Source: Lingula anatina
Taxonomy: Eukaryota > Brachiopoda > Lingulata > Lingulida > Lingulidae
Direction of reading: 5' to 3'
Assembly: GCF_001039355.2 (NCBI RefSeq)
Contig: NW_019775708.1
Span: forward strand, 77,383-104,780
DNA: 27,398 nt
Below the pieces are notes generated by a model, which saw only the letters and a program-made list of their open reading frames with translations, did no database searches and was not told the DNA's origin. Shown one piece after another: positions 9,914 through 21,328 of the stretch; the first letter of the stretch is position 1, and the number at the start of each line of letters is the position of its first letter. Position numbers and translations under genes: made by a program.

Positions 9914-10125
9914 ATCACAAGCTCATTAACAACCAATCATAGGCTGCTCATAGAAATAGGAAGCTGGTTTCCGACTCCAAAACACCTCAGAAAATGTCAC
10001 CGATGTCACACTGACAAAGGCGATGGGTTTCATAAAACAGTTTTTTTTTTTTTTTTGCAATTTTTATTTAAAAAAATAATAATAAAAGAAAACAATTAAT
10101 TACCCGAAAAGCTTGAACCAGACTA
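9914..10125 (+). pseudogene. LINE C-terminal remnant (copy B)
   Basis: This is the counterpart of 7841-8057: it keeps codons for the IEIGSW- and CHTDKGDGFHKT-like knuckle region. It is broken by a poly-T run near 10041-10055 and further indels. It is the older shared remnant carried along by the tandem duplication, not an independent insertion. Confidence 0.6.
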
Positions 10126-10235
10126 TTTGAAATGTTCATGATTTATTTTCTTCGAAAAATCTCCGTGATCTTAATAACCTGTGCATATTTATCATCCACA
10201 TATCAAAGAGTGTCGGTTTACATCCTCTTTCAATC

Positions 10236-12500
10236 TGTAGTCTACTTTTCAATTATTATAATATCATTAACATTATTATTGTTATTATTATCATTATTAA
10301 CTTATATTACATCTTTCTAGATGTAAGTAAACAACAGTTAAAGAGAATAACTTTATTGATTGGTTGAGAATTATCGGCGACATGCTTTAATTAAATTAAT
10401 TGAATGCATGAAACACGCTCCTGGTGTGGCGTACCAGTAGACTAATTAGAGATAATTGCCATTGTACGATTTAAGATGAACCGTACAGCAAAGCGGACTT
10501 CACATTTTAATTGGTTACCTTACTTTAACCTTCAATGTTATCGATTTCTTGTTCACATGAGGTCTTAATCCGAAAGGATAACGTTAATCCCAATAAGTCT
10601 CAAAGGAAGACTTGCGAAGAAAACGCTGAGTCGATTGATATATTAAGTATAGTCAAGAAAAGGTAAGGTGAACTTACTTTGACCACTTTCTTTTACCCAC
10701 CTTCCCTCCCCATCTATCCCTCGATTTCAGGTATTTTCCTACTTTATTTAGTCATATTTCTACTTAATTGCGGTATGCAATTTAATAGCGCTTTGGCGCT
10801 TTTTTCTCCCCACTTTTTATGGTTAATAAAAATGATGCCACATTACACAATAGGAAGCAAGTATTTTACTTATTTGGTTTAAAAAATATAAAGGAGTTAT
10901 TCATCTCTGGTAAAGATTTGGAATAAGAACAATGGGTTAACACCCATTGTATTATCACAGAATAGGAAGTGACTCCAAAGTCCCAAAAGTTAAAAAATAA
11001 CCATAAAACAAAGCAAAAAATCCTCGCCTTTTTTATTTTCCTCAAAAATCCGTAGCTGTTATAAAATGTATTTTTGGTCTCCTTCCGAACAAAATTCAGA
11101 CACCAATGTAGAAATTCGTTCGGACTAGGATTCAACATGACAGATTCTAAGCTGCTTTGAAGTGCTGAATGAGCATTAGGACTCGGGACTTCTTTTCTGT
11201 TAGAGTTTCAAAATACTTAGACCCGACGCGGGAATTGATATGTCTGGATATCAGATATCGTGGTATTTTATCAAACCAAAATGTACTTTTTATCGAAAGT
11301 TTTAAGGTAGCTGTGTAATTCTCTAATTTGTTTAAATTCGCCAGTACTCAGCAAGTCATGGCGGCCATGCTAGCGCTGGGTGGCTAAGTAGTCTCTCGAC
11401 TGAGCTCATTTACAGGACAAATACCACGTAGCACTGTTAATTGCACATTTTGTACAATAATGAAGCGTGCACATGACGTCAAGTCATCAGAAAAAAATGG
11501 CGATTTTTCACACCCTCAAGCCTAGGGTTAATCAGCTTGCGGAGATCAGCGTTAAAATTGTCCACAGCCTTCCGATCGATGGTGCAGTGTTCCCTAAAAT
11601 CAAGGCAATTAATTAGAAGCTCAGAAACTGTGTCATATTTTTGGAGGCACATTTCTGAAGAGAAAAGCCGAGAACCGCCCGCCGAGAATTGCTGAGTACA
11701 TCTTGTCCTAACATTTGAAAACCAAAAGACAAATGCCAGTCTCCGGTACAAATAAACGTACTGCCGATCACCCCCTTCATTGTGCATGGGCACTTGCCCC
11801 CTAGGTTAATTACTCGTGGACCTCGTTAAAATATGCATTTCTAGTTGGAGAAAATTTATTATACTTTATTTAAGTATCTACAGGTAGACATACCCCAGTA
11901 CAGGGGTAGGTCTTAGTTTGACAGAGCCAACAAAAATTGCCAGCCACATTTCCATTGCAGTAACTTTTTTCGTGTCAGAACAAGCAGATCTGATTACTAT
12001 GCATGCCCTTGCTTACAGAGAATGTCTTGCGCTAATGATGCTGCTCACTAATCACTAATCTCTGATCACTAATCAGCCCGAACGTCAACCTACCTGTATT
12101 TAAAGATTATCTGTTAGGAACGCGGAATAATGAACGTGTGACATGAAAATTCTTGTGCTTAATGCATTTACACATCGACTCACAACGCCTACAAGAATTT
12201 TCTATCATTGTACGATACTGTCAAATCTTAAGTCGGCACCTTTCGAGTAGCGTTTCTACATGCTTATCCCCAATTTGCCATCCTTTGGTTCCTACCATTA
12301 TATCTTTTCAAACAAAGCTATGAACCTGTCAGCGACTTGTGAACGAAACACAGTATGGTATTATTCTGTTAGTTACTTTAGGCGCTGAAAGATATCCCTC
12401 ATCACAGCACAACCAACAATACATGCACTTGTCGCCCCTCCCCCCACCCTCTCCTCATAAACGAATAATAAATACAGAAATAAGTAAATAAAAACAGATA
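10236..12500. other. Gene-free stretch
   Basis: No recognisable gene. Frames up to about 104 codons exist (10679-10882 plus, 10866-11138 minus, 11479-11793 minus), but none shows a known domain. The stretch contains an 8-bp-arm hairpin at 10929-10950, an exact TGACGTCA at 11474-11481 and a short cluster of ATCACTAAT words near 12040-12075. Confidence 0.5.
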
Positions 12501-12513
12501 CTATACAACTTAC

Positions 12514-12690
12514 CTTGACAGGAACATCTATACAGAAGTTGACACTGGGGTTTACTGGAGTCATCCACGTTAGGTGTCAGAAGCGTTTAAGGTCTGTGAA
12601 AGTAACGCTGTTAAGTAACGCCAGCTTTCTTATTTACCGGCCACGTGGGTTCTCAGCTCGTTATGCAACTCTTCTAAACCAATCAGAAGA
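12514..12690 (-). promoter_or_regulatory. Possible promoter and first exon, minus strand
   Basis: Read on the minus strand, this stretch holds in order a CCAAT-box position (12679-12683, inverted), a CACGTG E-box (12642-12647), a TAAATA sequence (12631-12636), and about 90 bp of possible leader. The leader ends CCTGTCAAG followed by a perfect donor GTAAGT (12513-12508). The leader contains a short ATG frame of 17 codons before the donor. The nearest minus-strand gene downstream is the GPCR, whose leader has acceptor-like sites near 5985 and 6006. A non-coding first exon 6.5 kb upstream would therefore fit. No transcript evidence is available. Confidence 0.3.
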
Positions 12691-13301
12691 AGCCTTACAA
12701 TTCCCCTAGTATAGGCCAGCTGTCGCCTTGGAAGTCAACCCCGTCTATTAACTGTCAATTGACTTTGATTTTCAGTGTATCCTGTTGTTGATGGCATGCA
12801 TGTTAGCTTGGCTCTATCGTGTATGTTTGACGAAGGCCATCATTATTTTCACACCTACGATCAGGGGAACCATTAGTCTTCTGATAATGACGACAATTAT
12901 TTTTTATAATTATTATTCGAAATCAAATTGCAAGGAATATATTTATAAACTGATGCAATAAGATATTTATCGACAGGAGAATCAAAAGAATCAAAAATAA
13001 TTTTTAGATACTCACAAACTAGAAATGTTAGAAATTATTTATGCGAACCAGTTCACTAATTTCACTGATGTCTTAAAAAATCACTGTGGATGAAAGGGAG
13101 TTGTTAAACATATTGTTCGACGTTTGTTGATGTCAATACCAAGCCAGTGAATCGCCGATGAGGACAGGCTAGAACGCTCAATGGCTTGTTTCACACCTAT
13201 CTTAAATGTCATGAATTTAATAAGCAGATTAATCAAATAAAAAATCGGAATTAAATTAAGTGTTTTAACTTATAAAGAGTTCATCACTGTTGTCTTAATA
13301 A

Positions 13302-13546
13302 GTGCGTGTGTGTATCTGTATGCCTGTGTGTGTGCGTATGTCTGTCCGAGTGCGTGCACGTGTGTATGTGTGCGTGTGTGTGTGTGTTGTTGTGTGTGAT
13401 GTGGATATGTAAGTGTGTGATACGTAAATGTTTTTGTGTGTGCATGCCTGTTCATGTATGTTTGTATGTGTGTGTGCATGTGTGTCTATGTACGTTTGTA
13501 TGTGCAGGTGTGTGCGTGTGTGTGTGTGTGTGAGAGAGTGCGTGAG
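13302..13546. repeat. TG-rich microsatellite
   Basis: An imperfect TG/TATG/TGCG run. It produces spurious Cys/Val-rich and His/Thr-rich frames on the two strands, which are not genes. Confidence 0.93.
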
Positions 13547-13550
13547 TGCG

Positions 13551-15040
13551 CACGTTTTCTGTTTCTTTACCTTCGATGACGCATATAACCTAATTGTTTT
13601 CCTCTCTAGCCTGTCATTGCCATTACCAGGAAAGGAAGTGCTAGCACCATGTCTCTTAATAATGGCGACGCATGGAATATCTTTGAAATTGCAGGCTTCG
13701 GGTAGGCGATTTGGTCAATGTATAGATATAATTATTGTAGGGTGGCTTTACTCAAGGGTTGTGTATGGAGCATTGAATTGTCACTAGTAACAGAATCGTC
13801 TCGTGGAATGGGGGATGAGGGGAGTGGGTTATTTTCTCTCTGTTTCAAGGATTTATGCATGCCGTCTTGCCACACATTCAAGGTTAGACGGAAGTAATTA
13901 AGCTTCCAATACGACATTCAACAAGATGAAAATAGCAATATTACCCATTTAAAACGACTTAATACTATCTTTTTAATCATAATATTTGATTAAAAAATCG
14001 AAACTATATGTAATACATATATCTATATAAGATAATAAGATGAAAGGACAAAGGGCGAATAAAAATTCCTAATTTTGAGAAAGGCAAGGAACAATGTTTC
14101 CTTTTAGTTTAAAATATACTTAATTGCCATTTCGGAGAGTTTACCTAATATTTTGTTGGTCGCTCCCCCCCCCCCCCTCCCCCTTCCATCCTTTTCCATT
14201 TCTTTGTATAATAAGGAATGCTTTTACAATAGTTCACGTACCCCCTCCCTCTCCCCCCCTCCCTCTCCCCCACTTCCGAGCTTCTGATACTACTTCCTAC
14301 AAAAATAAAAAAAAAACACTGTAAGAAGCAAAGCAACCCCTCCCTCTCGCTCACACACACACACGCGCATCCCTTGACGTCACAATTTACAGTAAATGTC
14401 CCCTAGCCTACTACAATTTTACTCGGCAGGCTTTATCCTTGAATTGGTACCACACTCAACGCACACCCACCCGAAATTATGGCCCGCCCTTTTTGCCAAA
14501 GGTTGCTATGTACGTTCCTGCCATGAAATCGCGGTTTGAGTCGCTTATAATTACGCTTAAATTGCGATCTTAAGCCCGAGACTCGAGATCACGCACTGGT
14601 TTTTCGTTTATAATTAAGACTTGTTTCTTGGAATGCATGGATAATCTTGTCATTATTGTCCTGACTGTCCCTCGCAATTAGCTGAAGGCTTAAACATACT
14701 GCACGGTATCGATAACAGTGAAAAACAGATCACGGTGATCGAAAACAGCGAAAAACAGATCACGGTGAAATAATTCCAATAATTATGAGGAGATCAACGG
14801 AAATCCAGACGACGAACAAGACGGAAATCCTTCTTATTGGAATATTAATTATATCAATGTCTTTTCTCCGTCATACCCCCCCCCCCCCTCTCTCTCTCTC
14901 TCTCTCTAGTGCTTGTAAGCAACCGTGTGGATTCCAGTAATATTGTAAAAGTAATGTAATGTTACATGTATCTCCCATGTTGGCTACTATAGAGAATAAA
15001 AGTGCAGTATACCTTATACAGTACATACATGTGCCAGTAC
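13551..15040. other. Gene-free, low-complexity stretch
   Basis: No gene is recognised. It holds poly-C runs (14165-14187, 14240-14275, 14877-14887), a CA run (14351-14365), an exact TGACGTCA at 14375-14382, a CT run (14888-14908) and a 30-bp tandem duplication at 14709-14768. Confidence 0.55.
14709..14768. repeat. Two-copy 30-bp tandem duplication
   Basis: The word GAAAAACAGATCACGGTGA occurs exactly at 14720-14738 and again at 14750-14768, inside a diverged 30-bp unit. Confidence 0.85.
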
Positions 15041-15041
15041 A

Positions 15042-15057
<16 letters not shown>

Positions 15058-15073
<16 letters not shown>

Positions 15074-16920
15074 AAAAATAATATTTATTTATAGTCTAAA
15101 ATCCTACATGTGTTCAGTAGACTTTACAAAAATTATAAAATTCAAATTAAAAGAAAAATATTGCTAATGGTTATAAGATGAAAGGATATATAAAATGGAT
15201 AAAAAAGGGGAAATTTAAAACTATGACTAAGAACAGTTTTTCTTAAGAAGTGTTTTTTTTTAAAGAATTTAAAGATAATATTGTTTAAAAAGGTGGGTTT
15301 TTAGTTCCTTTTTAAAATGTCCAGGGTCCACAATTTGTCTAAGACTGATGGGTAAAATATTCCATTCTTTTGGTGCTGCAAAATTTAAAAGCTTTATCAC
15401 CGTATGATACTAATCTTGCCTTATAAAAGAAGGTGATCACCTGATCTGAGATTTCTTGATGGCACGTAGTGTGAAACAAGCTCATTTAAATAAGAAGGTG
15501 CAAGTTTATAAAATGCTGCATGTGCAAATGTTAAAAGTTTGAATATAATGCGTGCTCGGACAGGGAGCCAGTGCAACATCATTAAAACAGGAGTAATGTG
15601 GTTGTCTTTTGGAGTGCGGGTCAGTAGGCGAGCAGATATATTCTGTACACGCTGTAGCCCTTTGATTTGTTCCTCTGAAGATCCATAAAGAAGGGAGTTG
15701 CAGAAATCAAGTCTCGATGTAACCAGGGCATGTATAACTGTTGCTGTAGAAGAGTCTGTTAAATGTTTTCGTAAGGAACCAATGTTTCTAATATTGAACA
15801 TACATGTTTTGGATACGTTGGAAATTTGCCTGTTCATGGACAATGTACTGTCAAAATAAACTCCCAGATTTTTGGCGTGAGATGAGACTTGTACCACGCT
15901 GGCACCTATTGACATGCTAAGACTGCGGGCAATGTTCTTATTGTGTGGTTGAGATATTACTAGGAATTCAGTTTTCTCGTCGTTGATCTTGAGTTTGTTT
16001 CTGATCATCCACCCCCTTATATCAGAAATACAGTTGGCTATTTTAGTAATTGATGATTCAGGGTTTCTAATATTGCAGGATGTGTAAAGCTGAGTGTCAT
16101 CAGCATAAATGTGATAACCAATCTCATGAAAACGAAGGATTGCACCAAGCGGTAAAGTATAAATACAAAATATGAGTGGTCCTAACACACTGCCTTGTGG
16201 AACACCAAAGACAAGTTGAGCTAATTCAGAGAGAACTCCGTCCACGCATACTTGTTGTGATCTGCCTGTGAGGTAAGAACGGAAAAGATTTAGTGCTGTA
16301 TCTTTTATCCCAACAGTTTCTTCCAAAAATGACAGCAGTACCTGATGATCAACAGTATCAAATGCGGCCAATAGGTCCAAGAGAACAAGTAACAGAGCGG
16401 AGTGACTGTCGACCGCACATAGCAAATCATTTTTAATTCTAAGGAGTGCTGACTCGGTGCTATGATTCACCTTGTATGCCGACTGCATTTTCTCAACCAA
16501 GTTATTTGCATCTAAGTGATTGAACAATCTTGTGGCGATCACACGCTCTACCACTTTAGACAGAAATGACAAGTTAGATACAGGTCGATAATTTTGCAAG
16601 AGTTCTGCATTTAGGTTAGGCTTTTTCAGTAGTGGACGGATAATTGCAGACTTAAACAATTCAGGAAAATTCCCGGTTTTAAAGCAAATGTTTACAATGT
16701 GAGTTATGAGACCAATGATTGCAGGGAGAATCTGGGAGAGCAGTGTTGTCGGCATAGGGTCAAGGAGGCATGCTGTCTTCTTAGATCTAGAAATGATTTT
16801 TGTCACCTCGTCTTCCGTTGCTTCCTCAAAGGCAGTAAGTAAGAGTGAAGGCTTCGGGAGAAGATAAGAGATCGGGGGATGTAATGGTGTTGCAACTGTC
16901 TGTTCTAATGATTCAAGTTC

Positions 16921-16923
<3 letters not shown>
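15058..16923 (-). mobile_element. 5'-truncated CR1/L2-type non-LTR retrotransposon
   Basis: The element runs on the minus strand from the TA run at 16924 to a TTA-repeat tail at 15058-15080, the kind of 3' end seen in CR1/L2-like LINEs. It carries most of the reverse-transcriptase domain and the C-terminal tail, but no endonuclease, so it is truncated as usual for target-primed insertions. A target-site duplication cannot be read because both ends lie in TA repeats. The long uninterrupted frame suggests a fairly recent insertion. Confidence 0.85.
15269..16923 (-). pseudogene. LINE ORF2 fragment: reverse transcriptase
   Basis: A nearly intact RT frame of about 500 codons (16923-15421). It contains NYRPVSNLSFLSKVVERVI and QSAYKVNHSTESALL (fingers), LDLLAAFDTVDH (motif A, first catalytic Asp), GVPQGSVLGPLIF (motif B) and YADDTQLY (motif C with the Asp pair). 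The thumb follows, then LQRVQNISARLL and LHWLPVRARIIFKL. The frame stops at 15421; homology continues in a +1 frame (KARLVSYGDKAFKF) and then in a third frame (AAPKEWNILP to KTHLFKQYYL), ending at 15269. There are therefore two frameshifts near the C-terminus. The open frame upstream to 17115 passes through the TA run, giving an Ile-Tyr repeat, and is not part of the protein. The N-terminal endonuclease is missing. Confidence 0.88.

Positions 16924-16975
<52 letters not shown>
16924..16975. repeat. (TA)26 microsatellite
   Basis: A perfect TA run at the 5' boundary of the LINE. A shorter TA run (15041-15058) lies at the other end. Confidence 0.95.
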
Positions 16976-16978
<3 letters not shown>

Positions 16979-18735
16979 GAACGGTACATATGTATACTGG
17001 CACATGAATATATATAATACTGGAATAAAATAGCACATGACCGTTTGCGGTGGGGAGGGGATGGGGGGGGGGAGAAAGATCTGCACTTAAGCTGAAAAGG
17101 TTGACTTTGAATCAAAATTCAATCCAGGTTCTTCGCCATATTTCACAATTAAGTTGGGACATCTTTTCCTGTGGGAGCACAATTCAGTTTTTCAGTAACC
17201 CCCCTCCTCCCCCCCCCTCCCCCTCTTTTACACCTCCTATTAAATTGCCGGCCTGGAAGCTAGGGGAGATCTGAATAATGTGGATGTTAATTGAAAAGAA
17301 AATGAAAAGAACCGTTGTCTGTTGGATTAACTATAGTGCATTATTGACATATCAGTCTGTATAACAACTGCTGCCGCAGATAAATAACGTACCGCTTCTA
17401 ATACTTTCATTGTCTACTTCACGTTTTTTTTTCTGTGAAAGGGAAAGAAACTCGTTGTAACATGTACAGTTGTACTGGTATTAATAAGTTAATAAATTAT
17501 ATATTCAGTTTTTCATGTTACATATGTTAGCTATTCATGGTTGTCAAAATTAAACAACATCAACAACAACAACAAAAAAAAAATAACAAAAAAGTAAATG
17601 AAAAAAATATTTTCAATAATATAGTGGGTAAATAATATCAAGTATCTGAGGTTCGTGGGCGTCATGGATTAATTAAAAACAATGCAAAAAAATGGATTCC
17701 GAATCTAAAAGATAGATGCATTTTCTTCGCTCTTATTTGAAATTTGATCAGAGATTTAATATCCGCCATTTGCTGCCTTTCCGTCAGTGCTACCATTTTT
17801 TCTGTGATTTTTGAGGGTCTTGCTGATATTGATAATTGATTAACAATAGTGCGCATGCTCACTCCAATTTGACCTCAAAACTCTGCCAAGGTCATTCTTC
17901 ACATCCTAGAAGCAGGCAGTCCACTGAAAAGGTGAGGCTAAAAACGAACCTGTAACTTTCACTTATGAACCCCCACCCAAAATGTATTGTGTGTTTATAT
18001 TGCCCATGTAAATCATTTTTAGTGTTACAAAAATTGGGTAATAATCTAACTGTTGTTAAAAAAACTGCTAATTCAACAGTGCCGCATGTGAGCCTGAGCC
18101 AGAGGAGGAGCCTTCAGCTGCTCTACGGCCGGTGAAAAGCACAGGTGAACCTGTGTACTCAGACAGGTAAACTTTGCTTAACAGCGGCATTTGAGACGCG
18201 AGAAGTAACAGTATCTCCTACAACAAGTGTACATTGCTTTGGTCTGCACTCGTCTTTCTGTTCTTTCACTTTGGGTTCTGTAAGTAATTCAGTTGTCTGT
18301 TAAAGAAGTAAAGGCCATGTTTTCTGTGTCTAGCACTCTCACTCACGTTTCAGCTTTATCTTGCATAACTCATAAAGTGTGAGTATCCAAAACGGGGGCA
18401 GAAAAAGGGAAAGCACTCAGAAGTGCTAGAGACAAACTAATTCAATGATTTAATTGCTGTACTATTACCATACTAGTAGTGTGTATGTGTGTAAATCAGA
18501 ATGCTTCATCTTTAAAGTTGTTCTAAAAGCACTTTACATTATGAACAAGTAGAACAACTCCCCCTTGAAGGTGCTCCCCCCCCCCCCGTGTGCCCCCCCT
18601 ANTTTTTATCTGATACACTTACCAAACCACATATCTTTGTATGTGTTCTGAGTTAAAGAGAAAGAGAAGGGAGAGATCGAGGGAGGGAGGGAGGGATTAC
18701 ACTGTTGCTATGCTTCCATCTAATTTAAGTACCGG

Positions 18736-18792
18736 TATGTGTGTGTATGTGTGTGTGTGTGTGTGTGTATGTGTGTGTGTGTGGGGGGGGGG
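18736..18792. repeat. TG microsatellite with G run
   Basis: An imperfect TG run ending in nine Gs. A poly-C tract (18578-18600) and a GGGA run (18679-18695) lie just upstream, with one ambiguous base at 18602. Confidence 0.9.
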
Positions 18793-20532
18793 CAGAGTAG
18801 GTGGAGAAAATTTCCATAGTCTTGCTTATGTAGTGAAAGTTTTTATTCTTTATCAGGTAGTGATGCAAATTTTCTCACTATGCATGCTTGTTTGTTTCAT
18901 AACAAAATCAAACACTTCTGGGTATTTCCTGCCTTGTTAATCTTTTTAGCATGTTTAAAAACTCTGTTGATTTGCATGACGATGTTAATTGGATAAAATA
19001 ATTATGTTTATTAATTTTGGTGTTTTGCTGCAGGTTTTTCTAAAAACATATGACACAACAGTTAACAGACTTTCTAGAGTTGTGGATAACTGGGCCTTAG
19101 CTAAACACTCCCTTTAGTTAGACCATAACTCTCCATCTTTCCCTCACTGGCAGTTTATATATGTGGTCCGCAACTGTGAGCTTTAATGATTTATGATAAG
19201 ATTTCTGCCCTGTTCGCACAAAACGGCATTTGGAGTGATCTCATTCCATGACAGGTTTGGCCCAGTTATCATCCTACTGCTCATGTTGTCTTGTTTTAGA
19301 GGGATCAGATTGTGTAGGTACGTCTGGCTTGTTATCAGCATGGGGTAATGCAATCCACCCCTTGTAATATCGGAACAGAATTAATTCAAGAAGCAATCGT
19401 TCTGAGAGAGTGCCTCCCAAATAAATCTGTGTGAACACACAACTTTGCAGTATTATTTACCTGTCTACCTGTGAATAAGATGAGATACTCGGCAGTCTGC
19501 CGGACGAAGAGCAGACAGAGGGGCATCAAAGGTAAAGGAGGGGACAGGTTTACACCTCATTACCTCTGTCAAAAATACTTCCACCAAGCAGTTAATAGTT
19601 TGCCCATTTTTGGTTTAACTAGTTAATAGCCTAACTCAGAAAGTTCTGGACTGATTATTTGATGGCTTTTTCTTAGGATGATTGGGTAAGAAGCAGGCTA
19701 GCTGGGATTCCATGGGATTTTGCTTTTTTTTTTTCATCAGTTGAATTAAATTAATAAGTGTAATGAAAATGAAAACTAAGCTGGCTGGGTACTTTGTAGC
19801 ATTCCATTATAATTATTTCATCTGAAGCCAGACTTGAAGTATACATAAAGTTATTATTATTTTTAACTTTACCAGGTTTTATAAAAGCTCAAGTCTAGTT
19901 TCCTATTAAATTGTGACTACTTGCCTTTGTGCCAAACGTTACAGCAGTATACTATGTACTTAAAGTTTATATGAATATTAGACCCCATTCCCATATATTT
20001 TAGATTGATCTATCCTTCTGGGGAGTCTCACTAGATTACTGTCAGCTTAGCCGGCTTAAGCGTCTGTCCCACCTACTAAAAGCTGTAAGGGGATAATTAA
20101 CTATGGTGCGCGCTCGGCTGACTGCAATTTAGCGTGAACCCCCAGGGAGTTAGGTTGATCTAAATCTAAATCTCTGGATCGATCTAAATCTCTGGGAATG
20201 CACCCTTGTTTCTAGGCATAAAACTTGTACTTAGGTTGCAGCAAAATGTCACAGTGCATTGAAGGCAGTTACTACGTAGTACTAGTATGCTGGCAATTGC
20301 TGCTGGATGTGAGTGTTATGCTCCGGTAAAGTTTATGGTAAAGTTTACGATGTGCTCTGAATCGGGTCAGATTTGAGCTAAATGTCATGGAGACACAATG
20401 CTCCATAGACATATGCTCCCTGTCAGTGGCTTCTCCGACCTTGAGAGCTGAAAAATAGGGCTGTTTACCATACCAATTCTATGCAGGTCAGCTATACAGA
20501 TGCTTGAGAGGTCTCTGGTAATTATTATATAT

Positions 20533-20740
20533 AGGGAGACCAGGTGGAGTGCTCATGTACCCAGTCAACCCCAACCAGTGAATTAAGTGCAAGGCCCGGT
20601 AACTCGAAAGCATCGCGTATTGCAAATAGCGATATCACATGTATTATATATATGGCGCGAGTATGGGCGAGTTATGGAATCGAGACGCTTGTGCTCGGTC
20701 GCAATGCTTTCAAGTTGTTTAGGCCCAGGTCTCTAAGTTA
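20533..20740. repeat. Imperfect foldback of about 200 bp
   Basis: The left side (GGGAGACCAGG, then GGCCCGGTAACTCGAAAGCAT near 20594-20614) is mirrored on the right (AATGCTTTCAAGTTGTTTAG near 20702-20721, then GCCCAGGTCTC). The match is interrupted. It may be a worn MITE-like element of a different family from the 175-bp one. Confidence 0.4.
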
Positions 20741-20775
20741 GGCATTGCTGTTTTCTCCAATATCTGCTACCCTAG

Positions 20776-20848
20776 GTTCTAGATTCCGGTATTGCCAGCT
20801 CGATCTTGATTTCATATATAACCCACATCAGCAATACCGGCTCTAGCG
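20776..20848. repeat. Inverted repeat with 35-base loop
   Basis: CCGGTATTGC (20786-20795) and its exact reverse complement (20831-20840) are each bordered by a CTAGA-type extension, giving a stem of about 15 bp with a small bulge. Confidence 0.7.
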
Positions 20849-21328
20849 AACAGTGGCCATGTTACACTTCCGTCAATCAAATAGAACTTCTCCGCAGTGA
20901 ATCTGCAGTTGAATGTCATCAGACCAAAATGAAACGTAAAACAGATTTAATTCTGCTCTATTTAATTTTATTTGCTGTATTTAAGATGTAAAGTGAAAAA
21001 AAAATATATTCTTCGAAAAGAAAAGATATATCCAATGTTTTTGTATTTTTTGCTTATCAACGAACATTTAGTCCTGAGATATGCACGTGCACAATACACG
21101 TGCTTGCCGTGTGCCAAATTTGACAGCTACACTGTATGCCCGATACCACTATAAGGGCTGCGCAATGGCTACACCAAAAACAGTTTTTAAAGCAGAATGT
21201 TGCTTGTATTGTGGCACTGACCTTCGACTGCAAGATATTTTCAATTCAAACTTCCAACTCCGCGTCAGGCATTTTCCTTTTTGTCTCGTCTGCACGAGAT
21301 AACTTCAGCGCAAGGCGGGAAAGGCAGC

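Larger units (their letters stand above)
8186..10235. repeat. Tandem duplication, right copy (B)
   Basis: This is the second copy of the unit described at 6385-8185. It differs by the MITE at 8763-8936, an expanded TTTA/TTA microsatellite, and a tandem array at 9417-9820 that has no counterpart in copy A. It has lost the RT active-site part that copy A keeps, but retains the C-terminal piece (9914-10125). Confidence 0.85.
15028..17006. repeat. 12-bp inverted repeat enclosing the LINE and its TA runs
   Basis: CATGTGCCAGTA at 15028-15039 is exactly inverted at 16995-17006. Each copy lies just outside a TA dinucleotide run that borders the LINE fragment (about 15041-15058 and 16924-16975). The arms continue with similar TACATAT sequence. 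They may be ends of an older element or foldback that received the LINE, or a coincidence. Confidence 0.5.

Noticed and set aside
10929-10950. Hairpin with 8-bp arms (ACAATGGG and complement)
   Set aside because: Too short to be distinguished from chance in 27 kb of AT-rich DNA.
13306-13787. Cys/Val-rich frames over the TG microsatellite, and the His/Thr-rich frame on the other strand
   Set aside because: They are direct translations of TG or CA dinucleotide repeats.
16924-17115. N-terminal 64 residues of the long minus-strand frame containing the RT
   Set aside because: The frame passes through the TA run (Ile-Tyr repeat) and a C-rich run; RT homology starts only after it. The ATG at 17115 is accidental.
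17662-17862. 66-codon minus-strand frame
   Set aside because: No domain, no splice-compatible partner, and length within chance expectation.
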